DNA of 64,000 nucleotides from Bacteroidales bacterium (lineage in GTDB: Bacteria; Bacteroidota; Bacteroidia; Bacteroidales; UBA932), in contig JAHHQP010000007.1 of NCBI GenBank assembly GCA_020026355.1, positions 5,412 through 69,411 of the forward strand, given 5' to 3'. The notes below the pieces were generated by a model. It worked only from the letters and a program-made list of their open reading frames with translations, did not search any database and had not been told where the DNA came from. A program made the translations under genes and the position numbers. Below are positions 25,441-35,268 of the stretch, piece by piece. Numbering within the stretch: the stretch's first letter is position 1; every line of letters begins with the position of its first letter.

Positions 25441-27665
25441 ACTTTCAGATATTGTTGCAGGGCCCACATTTCGTCCCTATATTTTGCGGCGGCCGCGAAT
25501 TCCAGTTCTGCGGCAGCTTTCTTCATGTTCTGCTTGGCGGTTTCTACCGCTTTCTCCACCTGAGGCCGGGTCATCGAGCGGATGACCGGATCTTGGAGGA
25601 CGGCGGCCAGGTCTGCTTTGAGGAAGCCGTCTTCATAGGCGGAATTCGTCTCTCTCTTGGAATCGTGTCCCAGACCGACGGAGACGGTGCCTTTGCCCAG
25701 GGCGTTCGGATCAGGGATGAAGATCGGGTCATCGTAGGAGTTCGCGGCGCTGACTTTGCCCGGATTGAAATTCGTTCTGGCGATTTCCTGCAGACTGCCT
25801 CCGATTCCACCTCCGATGCAGTTCCTGTCTCCCTCAATGTCTGCGGCGGTCGAACCTTTCCTGTAACTGGACGCTTCTTCGCGGAGTACATTCTTCTTGA
25901 CGGCGATCTGGGTTGGAGTGATATGGTGGAGCTTGTTGTATTCCGTCTGCCTGCTGCGTCGCCGGTCCGTTTCGTAGATGGTTTCCTTCATCGAGTCGGT
26001 GATGACGTCTGCATACATGATTACCAGGCCGTTAACATTACGGGCCGCACGTCCTGCAGTCTGGGTCAAGGCTCTGGTGCTGCGGAGGAAGCCTTCCTTG
26101 TCTGCGTCCAGAATCGCTACGAGGGAAACGGTCGGGATGTCCAAGCCTTCCCTGAGCAGGTTGACACCGATGAGGACGTCGAAAAGACCGTTCTTGAAAT
26201 CCTCGATGATCTCTACTCGTTCAAGGGTATCCACGTCAGAGTGGATGTAGCGGCAGCGCACACCGACATTCGTGAAATATTTTTCCAGTTCTTCGGCCAT
26301 CCGCTTGGTCAGGGTGGTGACGAGCACGCGTTCGTCCTTTTCCGCACGGACACGGATTTCTTCCAGCAGGTCGTCGACCTGGTTTTCAGTCGGCCTGACC
26401 TCGATCGGAGGATCCAGCAGACCGGTCGGACGGACGACCTGTTCCACGACCAGTCCTTCGGACTTCTGAAGTTCATAATCTGCCGGAGTCGCACTGACGA
26501 AGACTTTCTGTCCAGTGATTTCTTCGAATTCTTCGAATTTCAACGGCCGGTTGTCCGCAGCCGCAGGCAGCCGGAAGCCGTAATCGACCAGAATTCCTTT
26601 TCTGGAATGATCTCCGCCATACATGGCGCGGATCTGCGGAAGAGTCACATGGCTTTCATCGATGAAGGTGATGAAATCTTTCGGGAAATAGTCCAGCAGG
26701 CAGAATGGCCTTTCGCCGGACTGTCTGCCGTCGAAATAACGGGAATAGTTTTCGATTCCCGGGCAGTAGCCCATTTCCTTGATGAATTCCAGGTCGTATT
26801 CGACACGTTGCTTCAGCCTTTTGGCTTCCAGAGTCTTGCCGACCTCGTTGAAATGCTCACATTGGGCCATCATGTCATCTTGGATGCTGCTGATGGCTTT
26901 GGCGGTCCTTTCCTTGGTCGTGACGAAGTTGTTGGCCGGATAGATCGAAATCTGGTCCAGATCGGTGATATGTGCGCCGGTCATCGGATCGATGACGGAA
27001 ATGCTGTCCACCTCATCTCCGAAGAACTCGATGCGGACGGCGTTCTCACCGTAACCGATGCATACGTCCACGGTGTCTCCGCGGACGCGGAAGGTTCCTC
27101 GCTTGAATTCGGCTTCCGTACGGCTGTAGAGCGCATCCACCAGCTGGTAGAGCAGGCGGGTCATGCTCCTTTCTTCACCGACCTTCACATGAACGGTCAT
27201 GTCGTGGAAATCGGCCGGGTTGCCGATACCGTAGAGACAGGAGACCGAGGAGATGACGATCACGTCACGCCTTCCGGAGAGGAGGGCGGAAGCGGCGCTC
27301 AGACGGAGCTTCTCGATCTCGTCATTGATGCTCAGGTCCTTCTCGATGTAGGTATCCGTAACCGGCAGATAGGCCTCCGGCTGGTAGTAGTCGTAATAGG
27401 AGACGAAGTATTCTACCGCATTGTGCGGGAAGAAGGATTTGAACTCTCCGTACAGTTGGGCGGCGAGGGTCTTGTTGTGACTCAGGATCAGTGCCGGCCG
27501 CTGCATCTTCTCGATGACGTTGGCCATGGTGAAAGTCTTTCCTGAACCGGTCACTCCAAGCAACGTGACAGCATCCACCCCTTGCTTGAGGGCGGAGCAG
27601 ATGCCTTTGATGGCGGACGGCTGGTCACCGGCCGGACGGTATGCTGATTCGATCTTGAAATCCAT
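25428..27665 (-). CDS. uvrB: excinuclease ABC subunit B
   Basis: A 745-residue UvrB, the damage-verifying helicase-like subunit of nucleotide excision repair. Motifs: Walker [18 protein letters not shown], the beta-hairpin [28 protein letters not shown], the helicase VI region QTAGRAARN, and a C-terminal UVR motif ([19 protein letters not shown]). Start placed at ATG 27665 because the -7 box at 27672-27679 lies inside the alternative TTG-started extension. It is longer than usual (~670): about 65-70 Gly/Asp/Ser-rich residues are inserted between the helicase domain and the UVR motif. First gene of uvrB-relA-C_GCAxxG. Confidence 0.95.
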   Translation of the reverse strand: MDFKIESAYRPAGDQPSAIKGICSALKQGVDAVTLLGVTGSGKTFTMANVIEKMQRPALILSHNKTLAAQLYGEFKSFFPHNAVEYFVSYYDYYQPEAYLPVTDTYIEKDLSINDEIEKLRLSAASALLSGRRDVIVISSVSCLYGIGNPADFHDMTVHVKVGEERSMTRLLYQLVDALYSRTEAEFKRGTFRVRGDTVDVCIGYGENAVRIEFFGDEVDSISVIDPMTGAHITDLDQISIYPANNFVTTKERTAKAISSIQDDMMAQCEHFNEVGKTLEAKRLKQRVEYDLEFIKEMGYCPGIENYSRYFDGRQSGERPFCLLDYFPKDFITFIDESHVTLPQIRAMYGGDHSRKGILVDYGFRLPAAADNRPLKFEEFEEITGQKVFVSATPADYELQKSEGLVVEQVVRPTGLLDPPIEVRPTENQVDDLLEEIRVRAEKDERVLVTTLTKRMAEELEKYFTNVGVRCRYIHSDVDTLERVEIIEDFKNGLFDVLIGVNLLREGLDIPTVSLVAILDADKEGFLRSTRALTQTAGRAARNVNGLVIMYADVITDSMKETIYETDRRRSRQTEYNKLHHITPTQIAVKKNVLREEASSYRKGSTAADIEGDRNCIGGGIGGSLQEIARTNFNPGKVSAANSYDDPIFIPDPNALGKGTVSVGLGHDSKRETNSAYEDGFLKADLAAVLQDPVIRSMTRPQVEKAVETAKQNMKKAAAELEFAAAAKYRDEMWALQQYLKVWKI

Positions 27666-27671
27666 AGAATA

Positions 27672-27679
27672 CAAATATA
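27672..27679 (-). promoter_or_regulatory. -7 element of uvrB
   Basis: TATATTTG on the minus strand with only 6 bases before the ATG at 27665. It predicts an almost leaderless mRNA and decides the start codon. Confidence 0.65.
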
Positions 27680-27695
27680 GCAAATCTCGTTTTTA

Positions 27696-27726
27696 TTGTA
27701 AATTTTATTTACATTTCGTACCTTTG
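27696..27726 (+). promoter_or_regulatory. promoter of eno
   Basis: TTG at 27696-27698, 20 bases, TACCTTTG at 27719-27726. The leader to the ATG at 27763 is about 30 bases. Confidence 0.75.
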
Positions 27727-27750
27727 CCAGGATAGTTCGAAACACTTTAA

Positions 27751-29070
<1,320 letters not shown>

Positions 29071-29095
29071 GTTCCGGTAACCTGAACCCTTACCC

Positions 29096-29126
29096 GGTGG
29101 AGGGTGTAAGGCATCCTCCACCTTTA
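29096..29126 (+). terminator. intrinsic terminator of eno
   Basis: GGTGGAGG (29096-29103) pairs with CCTCCACC (29115-29122), followed by TTTATAT. Confidence 0.85.
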
Positions 29127-29308
29127 TATCTTGAATTTGAATTTACATCCAGGCCTGTTGTGGCGTGATGCTTGTAACGGAAGCCCCTGGAAATTTTTCT
29201 GCGGACATTCAGCAGCCGGGTGGCTCCGGTCCAGGTCCACGGAAAGTTATGGCAGAATATCGGCTACGAATTAAAGTTATATAAAACAACTACTTATAAA
29301 AAGTTATT

Positions 29309-30010
29309 ATGGTTTACTCAAATGAAGTACAGCACATGTGCTGTGTAAAGAAGGGACCGAACCATGGTCCAGCCCCAATTCCTGAAGAGGGAAAATGGGT
29401 GAAGTCTAAAGAGATCACTGACATTTCCGGTCTTACTCACGGTATCGGCTGGTGTGCCCCTCAGCAGGGTGCCTGCAAGCTGACGCTCAACGTGAAGGAA
29501 GGAATCATTCAGGAGGCTCTTGTTGAAACTATCGGTTGCTCCGGCATGACGCACTCCGCTGCCATGGCATCTGAAATCCTCCCAGGAAAAACCATTCTCG
29601 AGGCACTCAATACTGACCTTGTCTGCGATGCCATCAATACTGCAATGCGTGAACTTTTCCTCCAGATCGTCTACGGTCGTACACAGTCTGCTTTCTCTGA
29701 GGGCGGTCTGATGATCGGTGCAGGTCTCGAGGACCTCGGTAAGGGTCTCCGCAGCCAGGTAGGTACCCTCTATGGTACTCTTGCCAAAGGTCCGCGTTAC
29801 CTTGAAATGGCCGAGGGTTACATCAAGACCCTTGCTCTTGACGAGAATGACGAGATCTGCGGTTACGAGTTCGTACACCTCGGCAAGTTCATGGACCTCG
29901 TGAAGAAAGGCGTTGACGCTAATGAAGCGCTCAAGCAGGTTACAGGTTCTTATGGCCGTTTCACAAAAGAGGCCGGTGCAGTTAAATACATTGACCCACG
30001 TCACGAATAA
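29309..30010 (+). CDS. NifU/IscU-like iron-sulfur scaffold protein paired with GGGtGRT
   Basis: A 233-residue cytosolic protein resembling the NifU N-terminal (IscU) scaffold fold. Cysteines fall at 11, 12, 49, 56, 77 and 106. The segment VETIGCSGMTHSAAMASEIL is like the IscU GC-x..S....S.L scaffold loop, and a Cys at 106 in TDLVCDAIN may be another ligand. The N-terminal CCVKKGPNHG is unlike classical IscU. It is followed after 17 bases by the GGGtGRT gene; the pair recurs together in anaerobic bacteria. Codon use is of the highly expressed type. No clear TAnnTTTG promoter is visible in the 186 bases before it. Cluster type and client unknown. Confidence 0.75.
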   Translation: MVYSNEVQHMCCVKKGPNHGPAPIPEEGKWVKSKEITDISGLTHGIGWCAPQQGACKLTLNVKEGIIQEALVETIGCSGMTHSAAMASEILPGKTILEALNTDLVCDAINTAMRELFLQIVYGRTQSAFSEGGLMIGAGLEDLGKGLRSQVGTLYGTLAKGPRYLEMAEGYIKTLALDENDEICGYEFVHLGKFMDLVKKGVDANEALKQVTGSYGRFTKEAGAVKYIDPRHE

Positions 30011-30012
30011 TA

Positions 30013-30018
30013 AGGAGG
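30013..30018 (+). promoter_or_regulatory. strong Shine-Dalgarno of the GGGtGRT gene
   Basis: AGGAGG, 9 bases before the ATG at 30028. Such a sequence is uncommon in this genome and suggests high translation. Confidence 0.7.
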
Positions 30019-30027
30019 AAAGACATT

Positions 30028-31038
30028 ATGATTAGAGAAGTAAAATTCGAAAGCCAGGATCGTCGTATCGACAATATCCTCAAAGTCCTCAATGAATACG
30101 GTATCAAGGATATCGAAGAGGCAAACGCAATCTGCGATCAGTACGGTCTTGATCCTTATCTTACTTGTGAGGAAACACAGCCGATCTGCTTCGAGAACGC
30201 TAAATGGGCTTACGTCGTAGGTTCAGCCATCGCCATCAAGAAAGGTTGCAAGAATGCAGCAGAGGCAGCAGAGGCCATCGGTATCGGTCTCCAGGCCTTC
30301 TGTATCAAAGGTTCAGTAGCTGATGACCGTAAAGTAGGTCTCGGTCACGGTAACCTCGCAGCGATGCTCCTCCGTGAGGAAACGAAATGTTTCGCCTTCC
30401 TCGCAGGTCACGAATCATTCGCAGCGGCTGAGGGTGCCATCAAGATCGCAGCTAAAGCTGACAAAGTACGTAAAGAGCCGCTCCGTTGTATCCTTAACGG
30501 TCTCGGAAAGGACGCGGCACAGATCATTTCCCGTATCAACGGATTCACCTATGTGCAGACTCAGTTCGACTACTACACCAGCGAGCTGAAAGTTGTCCGT
30601 GAGATCCCTTACAGCAACGGTCCGCGTGCTAAGGTAAAATGCTACGGTGCTGACGACGTCCGTGAGGGTGTTGCCATCATGTGGCACGAGGGTGTGGATG
30701 TTTCCATCACAGGTAACTCTACCAACCCTACCCGTTTCCAGCATCCGGTTGCAGGTACCTACAAGAAAGAGCGTGTCCTCGCAGGCAAGCCATATTTCTC
30801 TGTAGCGTCAGGCGGCGGTACAGGCCGTACCCTTCATCCGGACAACATGGCTGCGGGTCCAGCTTCCTACGGTATGACTGATACGATGGGACGTATGCAT
30901 TCAGATGCGCAGTTCGCAGGTTCTTCATCAGTTCCGGCACACGTCGAGATGATGGGCTTCCTCGGTATCGGTAACAACCCGATGGTCGGCTGTACGGTAG
31001 CTTGCGCTGTCGATGTAGCCACTGCGCTCAATAAATAA
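30028..31038 (+). CDS. GGGtGRT-family protein
   Basis: A 336-residue cytosolic protein of the GGGtGRT family, named after the motif in FSVASGGGTGRTLHPDNMAAG. Other marked segments are YLTCEETQPICFENAKWAY, GSVADDRKVGLGHGNLAAMLL, and the C-terminal GIGNNPMVGCTVACAVDVA with two Cys. Several conserved Cys and His could hold a cluster or metal. Activity is not established for the family, but pairing with a NifU-like scaffold gene (17 bases upstream) points to an iron-sulfur or metal-dependent role. Translation is probably strong (AGGAGG). A terminator follows at 31073. Confidence 0.85.
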   Translation: MIREVKFESQDRRIDNILKVLNEYGIKDIEEANAICDQYGLDPYLTCEETQPICFENAKWAYVVGSAIAIKKGCKNAAEAAEAIGIGLQAFCIKGSVADDRKVGLGHGNLAAMLLREETKCFAFLAGHESFAAAEGAIKIAAKADKVRKEPLRCILNGLGKDAAQIISRINGFTYVQTQFDYYTSELKVVREIPYSNGPRAKVKCYGADDVREGVAIMWHEGVDVSITGNSTNPTRFQHPVAGTYKKERVLAGKPYFSVASGGGTGRTLHPDNMAAGPASYGMTDTMGRMHSDAQFAGSSSVPAHVEMMGFLGIGNNPMVGCTVACAVDVATALNK

Positions 31039-31072
31039 TCATCCTGCCCTTCATGGGTATGGAATGGATGGT

Positions 31073-31115
31073 GGACCTCTGTTCTGCGAAAGTCGGAACA
31101 GGGGTCCTTTCTCGT
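31073..31115 (+). terminator. intrinsic terminator of the NifU-like/GGGtGRT unit
   Basis: GGACCTCTGTTC (31073-31084) pairs with GAACAGGGGTCC (31096-31107) with one G-U, followed by a T-rich tail. Confidence 0.85.
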
Positions 31116-31202
31116 TTTCATATCTTGTAAAATAGGTGTTTCCGACTTATTTTCTCCTGAAAATAGAATTTTTACTTTTTTTTGCGAAAAAATGTCGATT
31201 TT

Positions 31203-31234
31203 TTTGCAAATATGTTGTAAAGTCCATATCTTGA
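31203..31234 (+). promoter_or_regulatory. promoter of the OmpA-like gene, variant -7 box
   Basis: TTTG at 31203-31206, 20 bases, TATCTTGA at 31227-31234. The -7 box ends in TTGA rather than TTTG. The leader is about 45 bases. Confidence 0.5.
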
Positions 31235-31285
31235 CGGCTTAAATGCAATGGGTATCAGTTTGAAACTCATATAACTATCTATAAT

Positions 31286-32491
31286 ATGAAAAGAATCAGT
31301 TTGTTCTTTATCCTCCTGGGCATTGCATGCGCAGGAACACAGGTTGCACAGGCACAGGAAAACGGCAACCGCAACGAAAAAAACGAGATTGTCAGGGGGC
31401 CTTATCTGACTAATGATGCCGGTGCGAACTGGTGGATCAGCCTCGGTGGCGGTATCACCGTATTCGGTGACGGTGGCTGCACTCCGGCTGTCACTCCAGC
31501 ACTGGACTTCAATTTCGGTAAATGGTTCACTCCAAGTATCGGAGCCCGTATCGGTTACCAGGGACTTACCGGAAGTATGTTGACTTCAACCGATAATATT
31601 TATGTCAAGAAGACCGTTGGCGATCAGTTCAAGATGAAGTTCGGTTACGCTTATGCTCATGCCGATTTCATGTGGAATATCTCCAATGCGTTCAGCGGAT
31701 ATAAAGAGACCCGTTTCTGGAACGTCATTCCTTATGTTCACACTGGTCTCCTCGCAGTCTACAAGACTAAGGGCCATCATGGTGCAGACCTGGAGTTCGC
31801 TTCAGGTGCCGGTCTCTACAATACCTTGAGACTCTGTGATCGTGTGAACCTTACCCTCGACCTGAGAGGTATCCTTACGAATGGAAGACAGCTCCAGAAC
31901 AAAGGTGGTGTCGCCGGTGAACTTTCTTTGACTGTCGGCGTAGCCGTCAATCTCGGTAAGACCAACTGGAAACGTACCCCTGAAAAGGTTGCTGATGAGA
32001 GTGTGCTTGCAAAAGTTTCTGAACTTGAAATGGCTAACCAGGCTCTCGTTTCCGAGAAGAATGAACTTGCCGCTGTAAACGAGGATCTCTCTGAGGCCAA
32101 TGAGGATCTGGTTGCTGCCAACGAAGAGCTCCAGCAGACCGCAGCTCTGCTTGCAGAGCAGGCAGAGGAAGAAACCACTCCTCATACTTTCTATTTCGTC
32201 ATCGGTCAGACCAGACTCTCCGCTGTTGAACTCGCACGTCTCGACCTGCTCGTGACTACCGAGCTTTCTTCACTCGATGAGGATGACAAGATCGTCCTGA
32301 CTGTCCGCAATGACAGCAAGACCGGTTCTGTTAAACGTAACGAATACCTCAGCCGTGAGCGTACGAAATACATCAAGAACATTCTCGTGAAGAAGTATGG
32401 TATCGATGAAAATAGATTCGAAATCGTTCCTGAGGTCGTAGATACTCAGCGTCCTGAACTTGACAGGTGTGTCGATCTCATCGTACGTTAA
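31286..32491 (+). CDS. OmpA-family outer-membrane protein
   Basis: A 401-residue protein with a signal peptide (cleaved near AQA-QEN), an N-terminal beta-barrel of about 200 residues (alternating aromatic strands, WWISLGGGITVFGD), a Glu/Ala/Asn-rich coiled-coil near residues 240-290 (NEDLSEANEDLVAANEELQQ), and a C-terminal OmpA-like domain that would contact peptidoglycan (FYFVIGQTRLS ... YLSRERTKYIKNIL). The OmpA domain is somewhat diverged. It likely stabilises the envelope and is abundant. Single-gene unit with terminator at 32544-32582. Confidence 0.85.
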   Translation: MKRISLFFILLGIACAGTQVAQAQENGNRNEKNEIVRGPYLTNDAGANWWISLGGGITVFGDGGCTPAVTPALDFNFGKWFTPSIGARIGYQGLTGSMLTSTDNIYVKKTVGDQFKMKFGYAYAHADFMWNISNAFSGYKETRFWNVIPYVHTGLLAVYKTKGHHGADLEFASGAGLYNTLRLCDRVNLTLDLRGILTNGRQLQNKGGVAGELSLTVGVAVNLGKTNWKRTPEKVADESVLAKVSELEMANQALVSEKNELAAVNEDLSEANEDLVAANEELQQTAALLAEQAEEETTPHTFYFVIGQTRLSAVELARLDLLVTTELSSLDEDDKIVLTVRNDSKTGSVKRNEYLSRERTKYIKNILVKKYGIDENRFEIVPEVVDTQRPELDRCVDLIVR

Positions 32492-32543
32492 TCAGAAACT
32501 GCAGGAACTTACTTTATTATAAAACTGTAAGTTTGAATGACTG

Positions 32544-32582
32544 AATATCCGGAACAGAAATTCTGTCCCGGATATTTTTTTT
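32544..32582 (+). terminator. intrinsic terminator of the OmpA-like gene
   Basis: AATATCCGG (32544-32552) pairs with CCGGATATT (32568-32576), extended by ACAGA/TCTGT inside, followed by eight T. It lies at the convergent ends of this gene and the AraC regulator. Confidence 0.88.
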
Positions 32583-32584
32583 GC

Positions 32585-33472
32585 CTATTTGTCCTTGCAC
32601 TGAGAAAATTCCCGGTATTCTCCCGGGGTCATGCCGACGTGCTTCTTGAAGAGGTTCGTGAAATATTCCGGGGAGCTGTAGCCCAGCTGGAAGCAGATTT
32701 CCTTGATGGCCAGCTGGGAGGAATAGAGCAGGTCTTTCGCGCTTTTCATCTTGAGCTCCTGGAAATACTGGTTCGGTGAGGTGCCGGTCTTTTTCTTGAA
32801 TTCTTTCCGGAAATAGGAGTAGCTCATGTTCAGGTCGCTCGCGATCTGCAGGATGTCGATCTCGTTGGAGATGTTCTTCTTCATGATGCTGATCGCCGAC
32901 TGGATCTTCTGTTCCAGTTCATCTTTCACTCCTTTGTTGAAATTGGCGGAGAGGACCAGCCCGATGATGTGCATCGCGATGCCGATCAGGTATTGCTGGG
33001 TTGCCTGCTTGTCTTTCTGAGCTTCCTCGATCGCTCGGATGAACAAGGACTCCAGTTCTTCGTTGAGGCCGATGTCGAGGATCTGGTTTTCCTGAACCAG
33101 CGGGGTCTTCGCGATCAGTTCAGCGATCGTGGGGCCTCCGAAACCGATGTAATATTCGTCCCAACCTTTCGTCTTGTCTGGCCGGTAGGAATGCCATTGG
33201 CCAGGGAAGACCATGAGCAGCTTTCCCTGGTTGACCTTCATCTCATTGTAGTGGTAGGAGGAGAAGACGCCTTCTCCCTTGCTGATGAAGATGAACTGGA
33301 ACTCGTCCAGCACCCTGCCTTTCTCCGGATTGAAATAATAGCCGGAAGGATGCTCGGTGAGCGGGTAGTTCATTCCTGGTTCAATGGATTGGAAGCCTAC
33401 GGTGTTCACCCACAGGCCAAAATCAGTATCTGATTCACTGACTTCCAGATATTTGAATTCAATGTTTTTCAT
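32585..33472 (-). CDS. rhaR: AraC-family regulator of rhamnose use
   Basis: A 295-residue regulator. Start at ATG 33472; the longer TTG-started frame lies inside the -7 box. The N-terminal part is a cupin-like sensor (HPSGYYFNPEKGRVLDEFQF ... MVFPGQWHSYRPD). The C-terminal ~100 residues hold two helix-turn-helix units (EIDILQIASDLNMSYSYFRKEFKKKTG and AIKEICFQLGYSSPEYFTNLFKKHVGMTPGEYR). It diverges from rhaB with 317 bases between the starts, so it most likely activates the rhamnose operon in response to rhamnose, as RhaR does in Bacteroides. The link is by position. A palindrome at 33713-33736 may be its site. Confidence 0.85.
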   Translation of the reverse strand: MKNIEFKYLEVSESDTDFGLWVNTVGFQSIEPGMNYPLTEHPSGYYFNPEKGRVLDEFQFIFISKGEGVFSSYHYNEMKVNQGKLLMVFPGQWHSYRPDKTKGWDEYYIGFGGPTIAELIAKTPLVQENQILDIGLNEELESLFIRAIEEAQKDKQATQQYLIGIAMHIIGLVLSANFNKGVKDELEQKIQSAISIMKKNISNEIDILQIASDLNMSYSYFRKEFKKKTGTSPNQYFQELKMKSAKDLLYSSQLAIKEICFQLGYSSPEYFTNLFKKHVGMTPGEYREFSQCKDK

Positions 33473-33490
33473 GCTGAATCTCTCCAATTT

Positions 33491-33498
33491 CAAAGCTA
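33491..33498 (-). promoter_or_regulatory. -7 element of the AraC regulator
   Basis: TAGCTTTG on the minus strand, 18 bases before the ATG at 33472. Confidence 0.55.
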
Positions 33499-33712
33499 AT
33501 ATAAATATATTTTCCGTGAAAGGTCTTAGAAGGATGGTTGTTTCGTATTTTTTATTATGAAGCCGGCTTTATAATGATTCACAGGGTTCAGCCAATGTTC
33601 GGTCGGTGCCGGACTTTGGTCTCCGTGAAGTGGATGATTTCGTTCAGGCCACCGACCATGAGAAGGAGATCTCCGTCTGCCCTTCATGATTTTCATGCAC
33701 TTTGTGCCAATT

Positions 33713-33736
33713 CGTGTAAATGATGTATCATTCACG
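33713..33736 (+). promoter_or_regulatory. inverted repeat upstream of rhaB, candidate AraC operator
   Basis: AATGAT-GT-ATCATT (33719-33732) is an exact 6-2-6 inverted repeat flanked by CGTG and CACG. It sits about 40-60 bases before the predicted rhaB start site, a usual place for an AraC-type activator. The rest of the 33499-33712 spacer shows no gene. Confidence 0.5.
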
Positions 33737-33761
33737 TCAAGTTCAAATGCTCTGCTAAAGT

Positions 33762-33769
33762 TAATTTTG
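33762..33769 (+). promoter_or_regulatory. -7 element of the rhamnose operon
   Basis: TAATTTTG, 20 bases before the ATG at 33790. There is no good -33 TTG, which fits activator dependence. Confidence 0.6.
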
Positions 33770-33789
33770 TGTGTGAAAATCTAAGTATC

Positions 33790-35250
33790 ATGAAAAATTG
33801 TTATTTCGCAGTCGATCTCGGTGCCACCAGCGGGCGGACCGTGATCGTGGATTTCGAGTCAGGAAAACTGGAGATGGAAGAAATCAACCGGTTTTCCAAT
33901 CCGATTCTGGAAATAGGCGGACATTCCTACTGGGATCTTTATGCCCTGTACCATAATATACTTGAAGGATTGAAGATGGTGGCATCCCGTAAGGATATCG
34001 ATGTCAGATCTATAGGAATCGATACATGGGGTGTCGATTTCGTTCTTCTGGGGAAGGACGGCGCATTCCTGCGTCAGCCATATTCCTATCGAGACCGGCA
34101 GACGGAGGGAGCTCCGGAGGCTTATTTCTCAAGGGTATCCCGTCAGAAGGTCTATGACATTACAGGAATACAGATCATGGATTTCAATTCGCTTTTCCAG
34201 TTCGATACGCTCCGGAGGAACGGAGACAGCGCCTGGGAAGCGGCAGACAAGATTCTCTTTCTTCCGGATGCCTTGGCCTATCTTCTGACCGGAAATGCCG
34301 TGACGGAATATACCATCGCGACGACGGCGCAGATCGTCAACGCTTCGACTCGGAAGCTGGATGAAGAAATCCTGCAGACGGTCGGTCTGACCGCTGATGA
34401 TTTCGGCACCTTCGTCTATCCAGGTACCGTGATCGGCACCTTGACTCCGGAAGTCCGGAAAATCACGGGTCTGGGAGCGATTCCGGTCATCGCGGTAGGA
34501 GGACATGATACTGCTTCTGCCGTAGCTGCCGTTCCGGCCCGGCACGGCTCATTCGCTTATCTGAGCAGCGGCACCTGGTCCCTCATGGGCATCGAGACTG
34601 AGGAACCGGTCATCAATGTCAGCTCGGAAGCAGGAAATTTCACGAATGAAGGAGGTGTGGACGGTAAGATACGTTTCCTGAAGAATATCTGCGGCATGTG
34701 GTTGCTGGAAAGTTGCCGTCGCATCTGGGGAAAGGTTTCTTATCAGGAATTGCTGGAAGAAGCCCGGGTCTGCGATCCGTTCCGCTCTCTGGTGAATCCG
34801 GATGATCCTGCTTTCGTGAATCCGGACAATATGGTCGTCGCTATCAAAGAATTCTGTCATAAGCACGGACAGCCTGTTCCTCAGATCCGTGGACAGCTGG
34901 TACGATGTATTTTCGAGAGTCTGGCTCTGCGTTACCGAGAGGTATTGGACAGGCTTCGTCAACTATCTCCGGTACAGATCAAGGAACTCCATATCATCGG
35001 TGGAGGCAGCTGCAATGTGCTGCTCAATCAGTTCACGGCCAATGCGACCGGCATACCGGTAGTGGCTGGCCCGGCGGAGGCTACCGCCATCGGCAATGTT
35101 CTGGTACAAGCCTTGGCCGATCATCAGGCCGCTTCGCTGACGGAAATGAGGACACGGCTTGCCGATAATCTTCTGCTCGCGCGTTTCGAGCCGGAACATA
35201 GAGGCCGATGGGAAGAGGCTTATCGCCATTATCAGCAGATCACAAGATAG
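33790..35250 (+). CDS. rhaB: L-rhamnulokinase
   Basis: A 486-residue sugar kinase of the FGGY family, phosphorylating L-rhamnulose to L-rhamnulose 1-phosphate. Start at ATG 33790; a GTG at 33769 lies at the end of the -7 box. FAVDLGATSGRTVIVDF is the N-terminal phosphate loop, SIGIDTWGVDFVLL the sugar-binding block, GHDTASAVAAVPA (catalytic Asp) and LSSGTWSLMGIE the central motifs, and IIGGGSCNVLLNQFTA the ATP-binding end. It is the first gene of rhaB-rhaA-rhaT-rhaD, with 18 bases to rhaA. Confidence 0.95.
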   Translation: MKNCYFAVDLGATSGRTVIVDFESGKLEMEEINRFSNPILEIGGHSYWDLYALYHNILEGLKMVASRKDIDVRSIGIDTWGVDFVLLGKDGAFLRQPYSYRDRQTEGAPEAYFSRVSRQKVYDITGIQIMDFNSLFQFDTLRRNGDSAWEAADKILFLPDALAYLLTGNAVTEYTIATTAQIVNASTRKLDEEILQTVGLTADDFGTFVYPGTVIGTLTPEVRKITGLGAIPVIAVGGHDTASAVAAVPARHGSFAYLSSGTWSLMGIETEEPVINVSSEAGNFTNEGGVDGKIRFLKNICGMWLLESCRRIWGKVSYQELLEEARVCDPFRSLVNPDDPAFVNPDNMVVAIKEFCHKHGQPVPQIRGQLVRCIFESLALRYREVLDRLRQLSPVQIKELHIIGGGSCNVLLNQFTANATGIPVVAGPAEATAIGNVLVQALADHQAASLTEMRTRLADNLLLARFEPEHRGRWEEAYRHYQQITR

Positions 35251-35268
35251 AAACAACAACATATCATC

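Noticed and set aside
25452..27545. A 697-codon plus-strand frame
   Set aside because: It is antisense to uvrB, has no recognisable domain or promoter, and the uvrB motifs on the other strand are complete.
29127..29308. Possible riboswitch or small RNA before the NifU-like gene (a TCCAGG...CCTGGA pairing)
   Set aside because: The helix is weak and no known riboswitch core was recognised; no promoter box places a transcript start clearly.
33526..33735. A small minus-strand frame in the rhaR-rhaB spacer
   Set aside because: No family resemblance and no promoter, and it covers the probable operator; treated as regulatory spacer.
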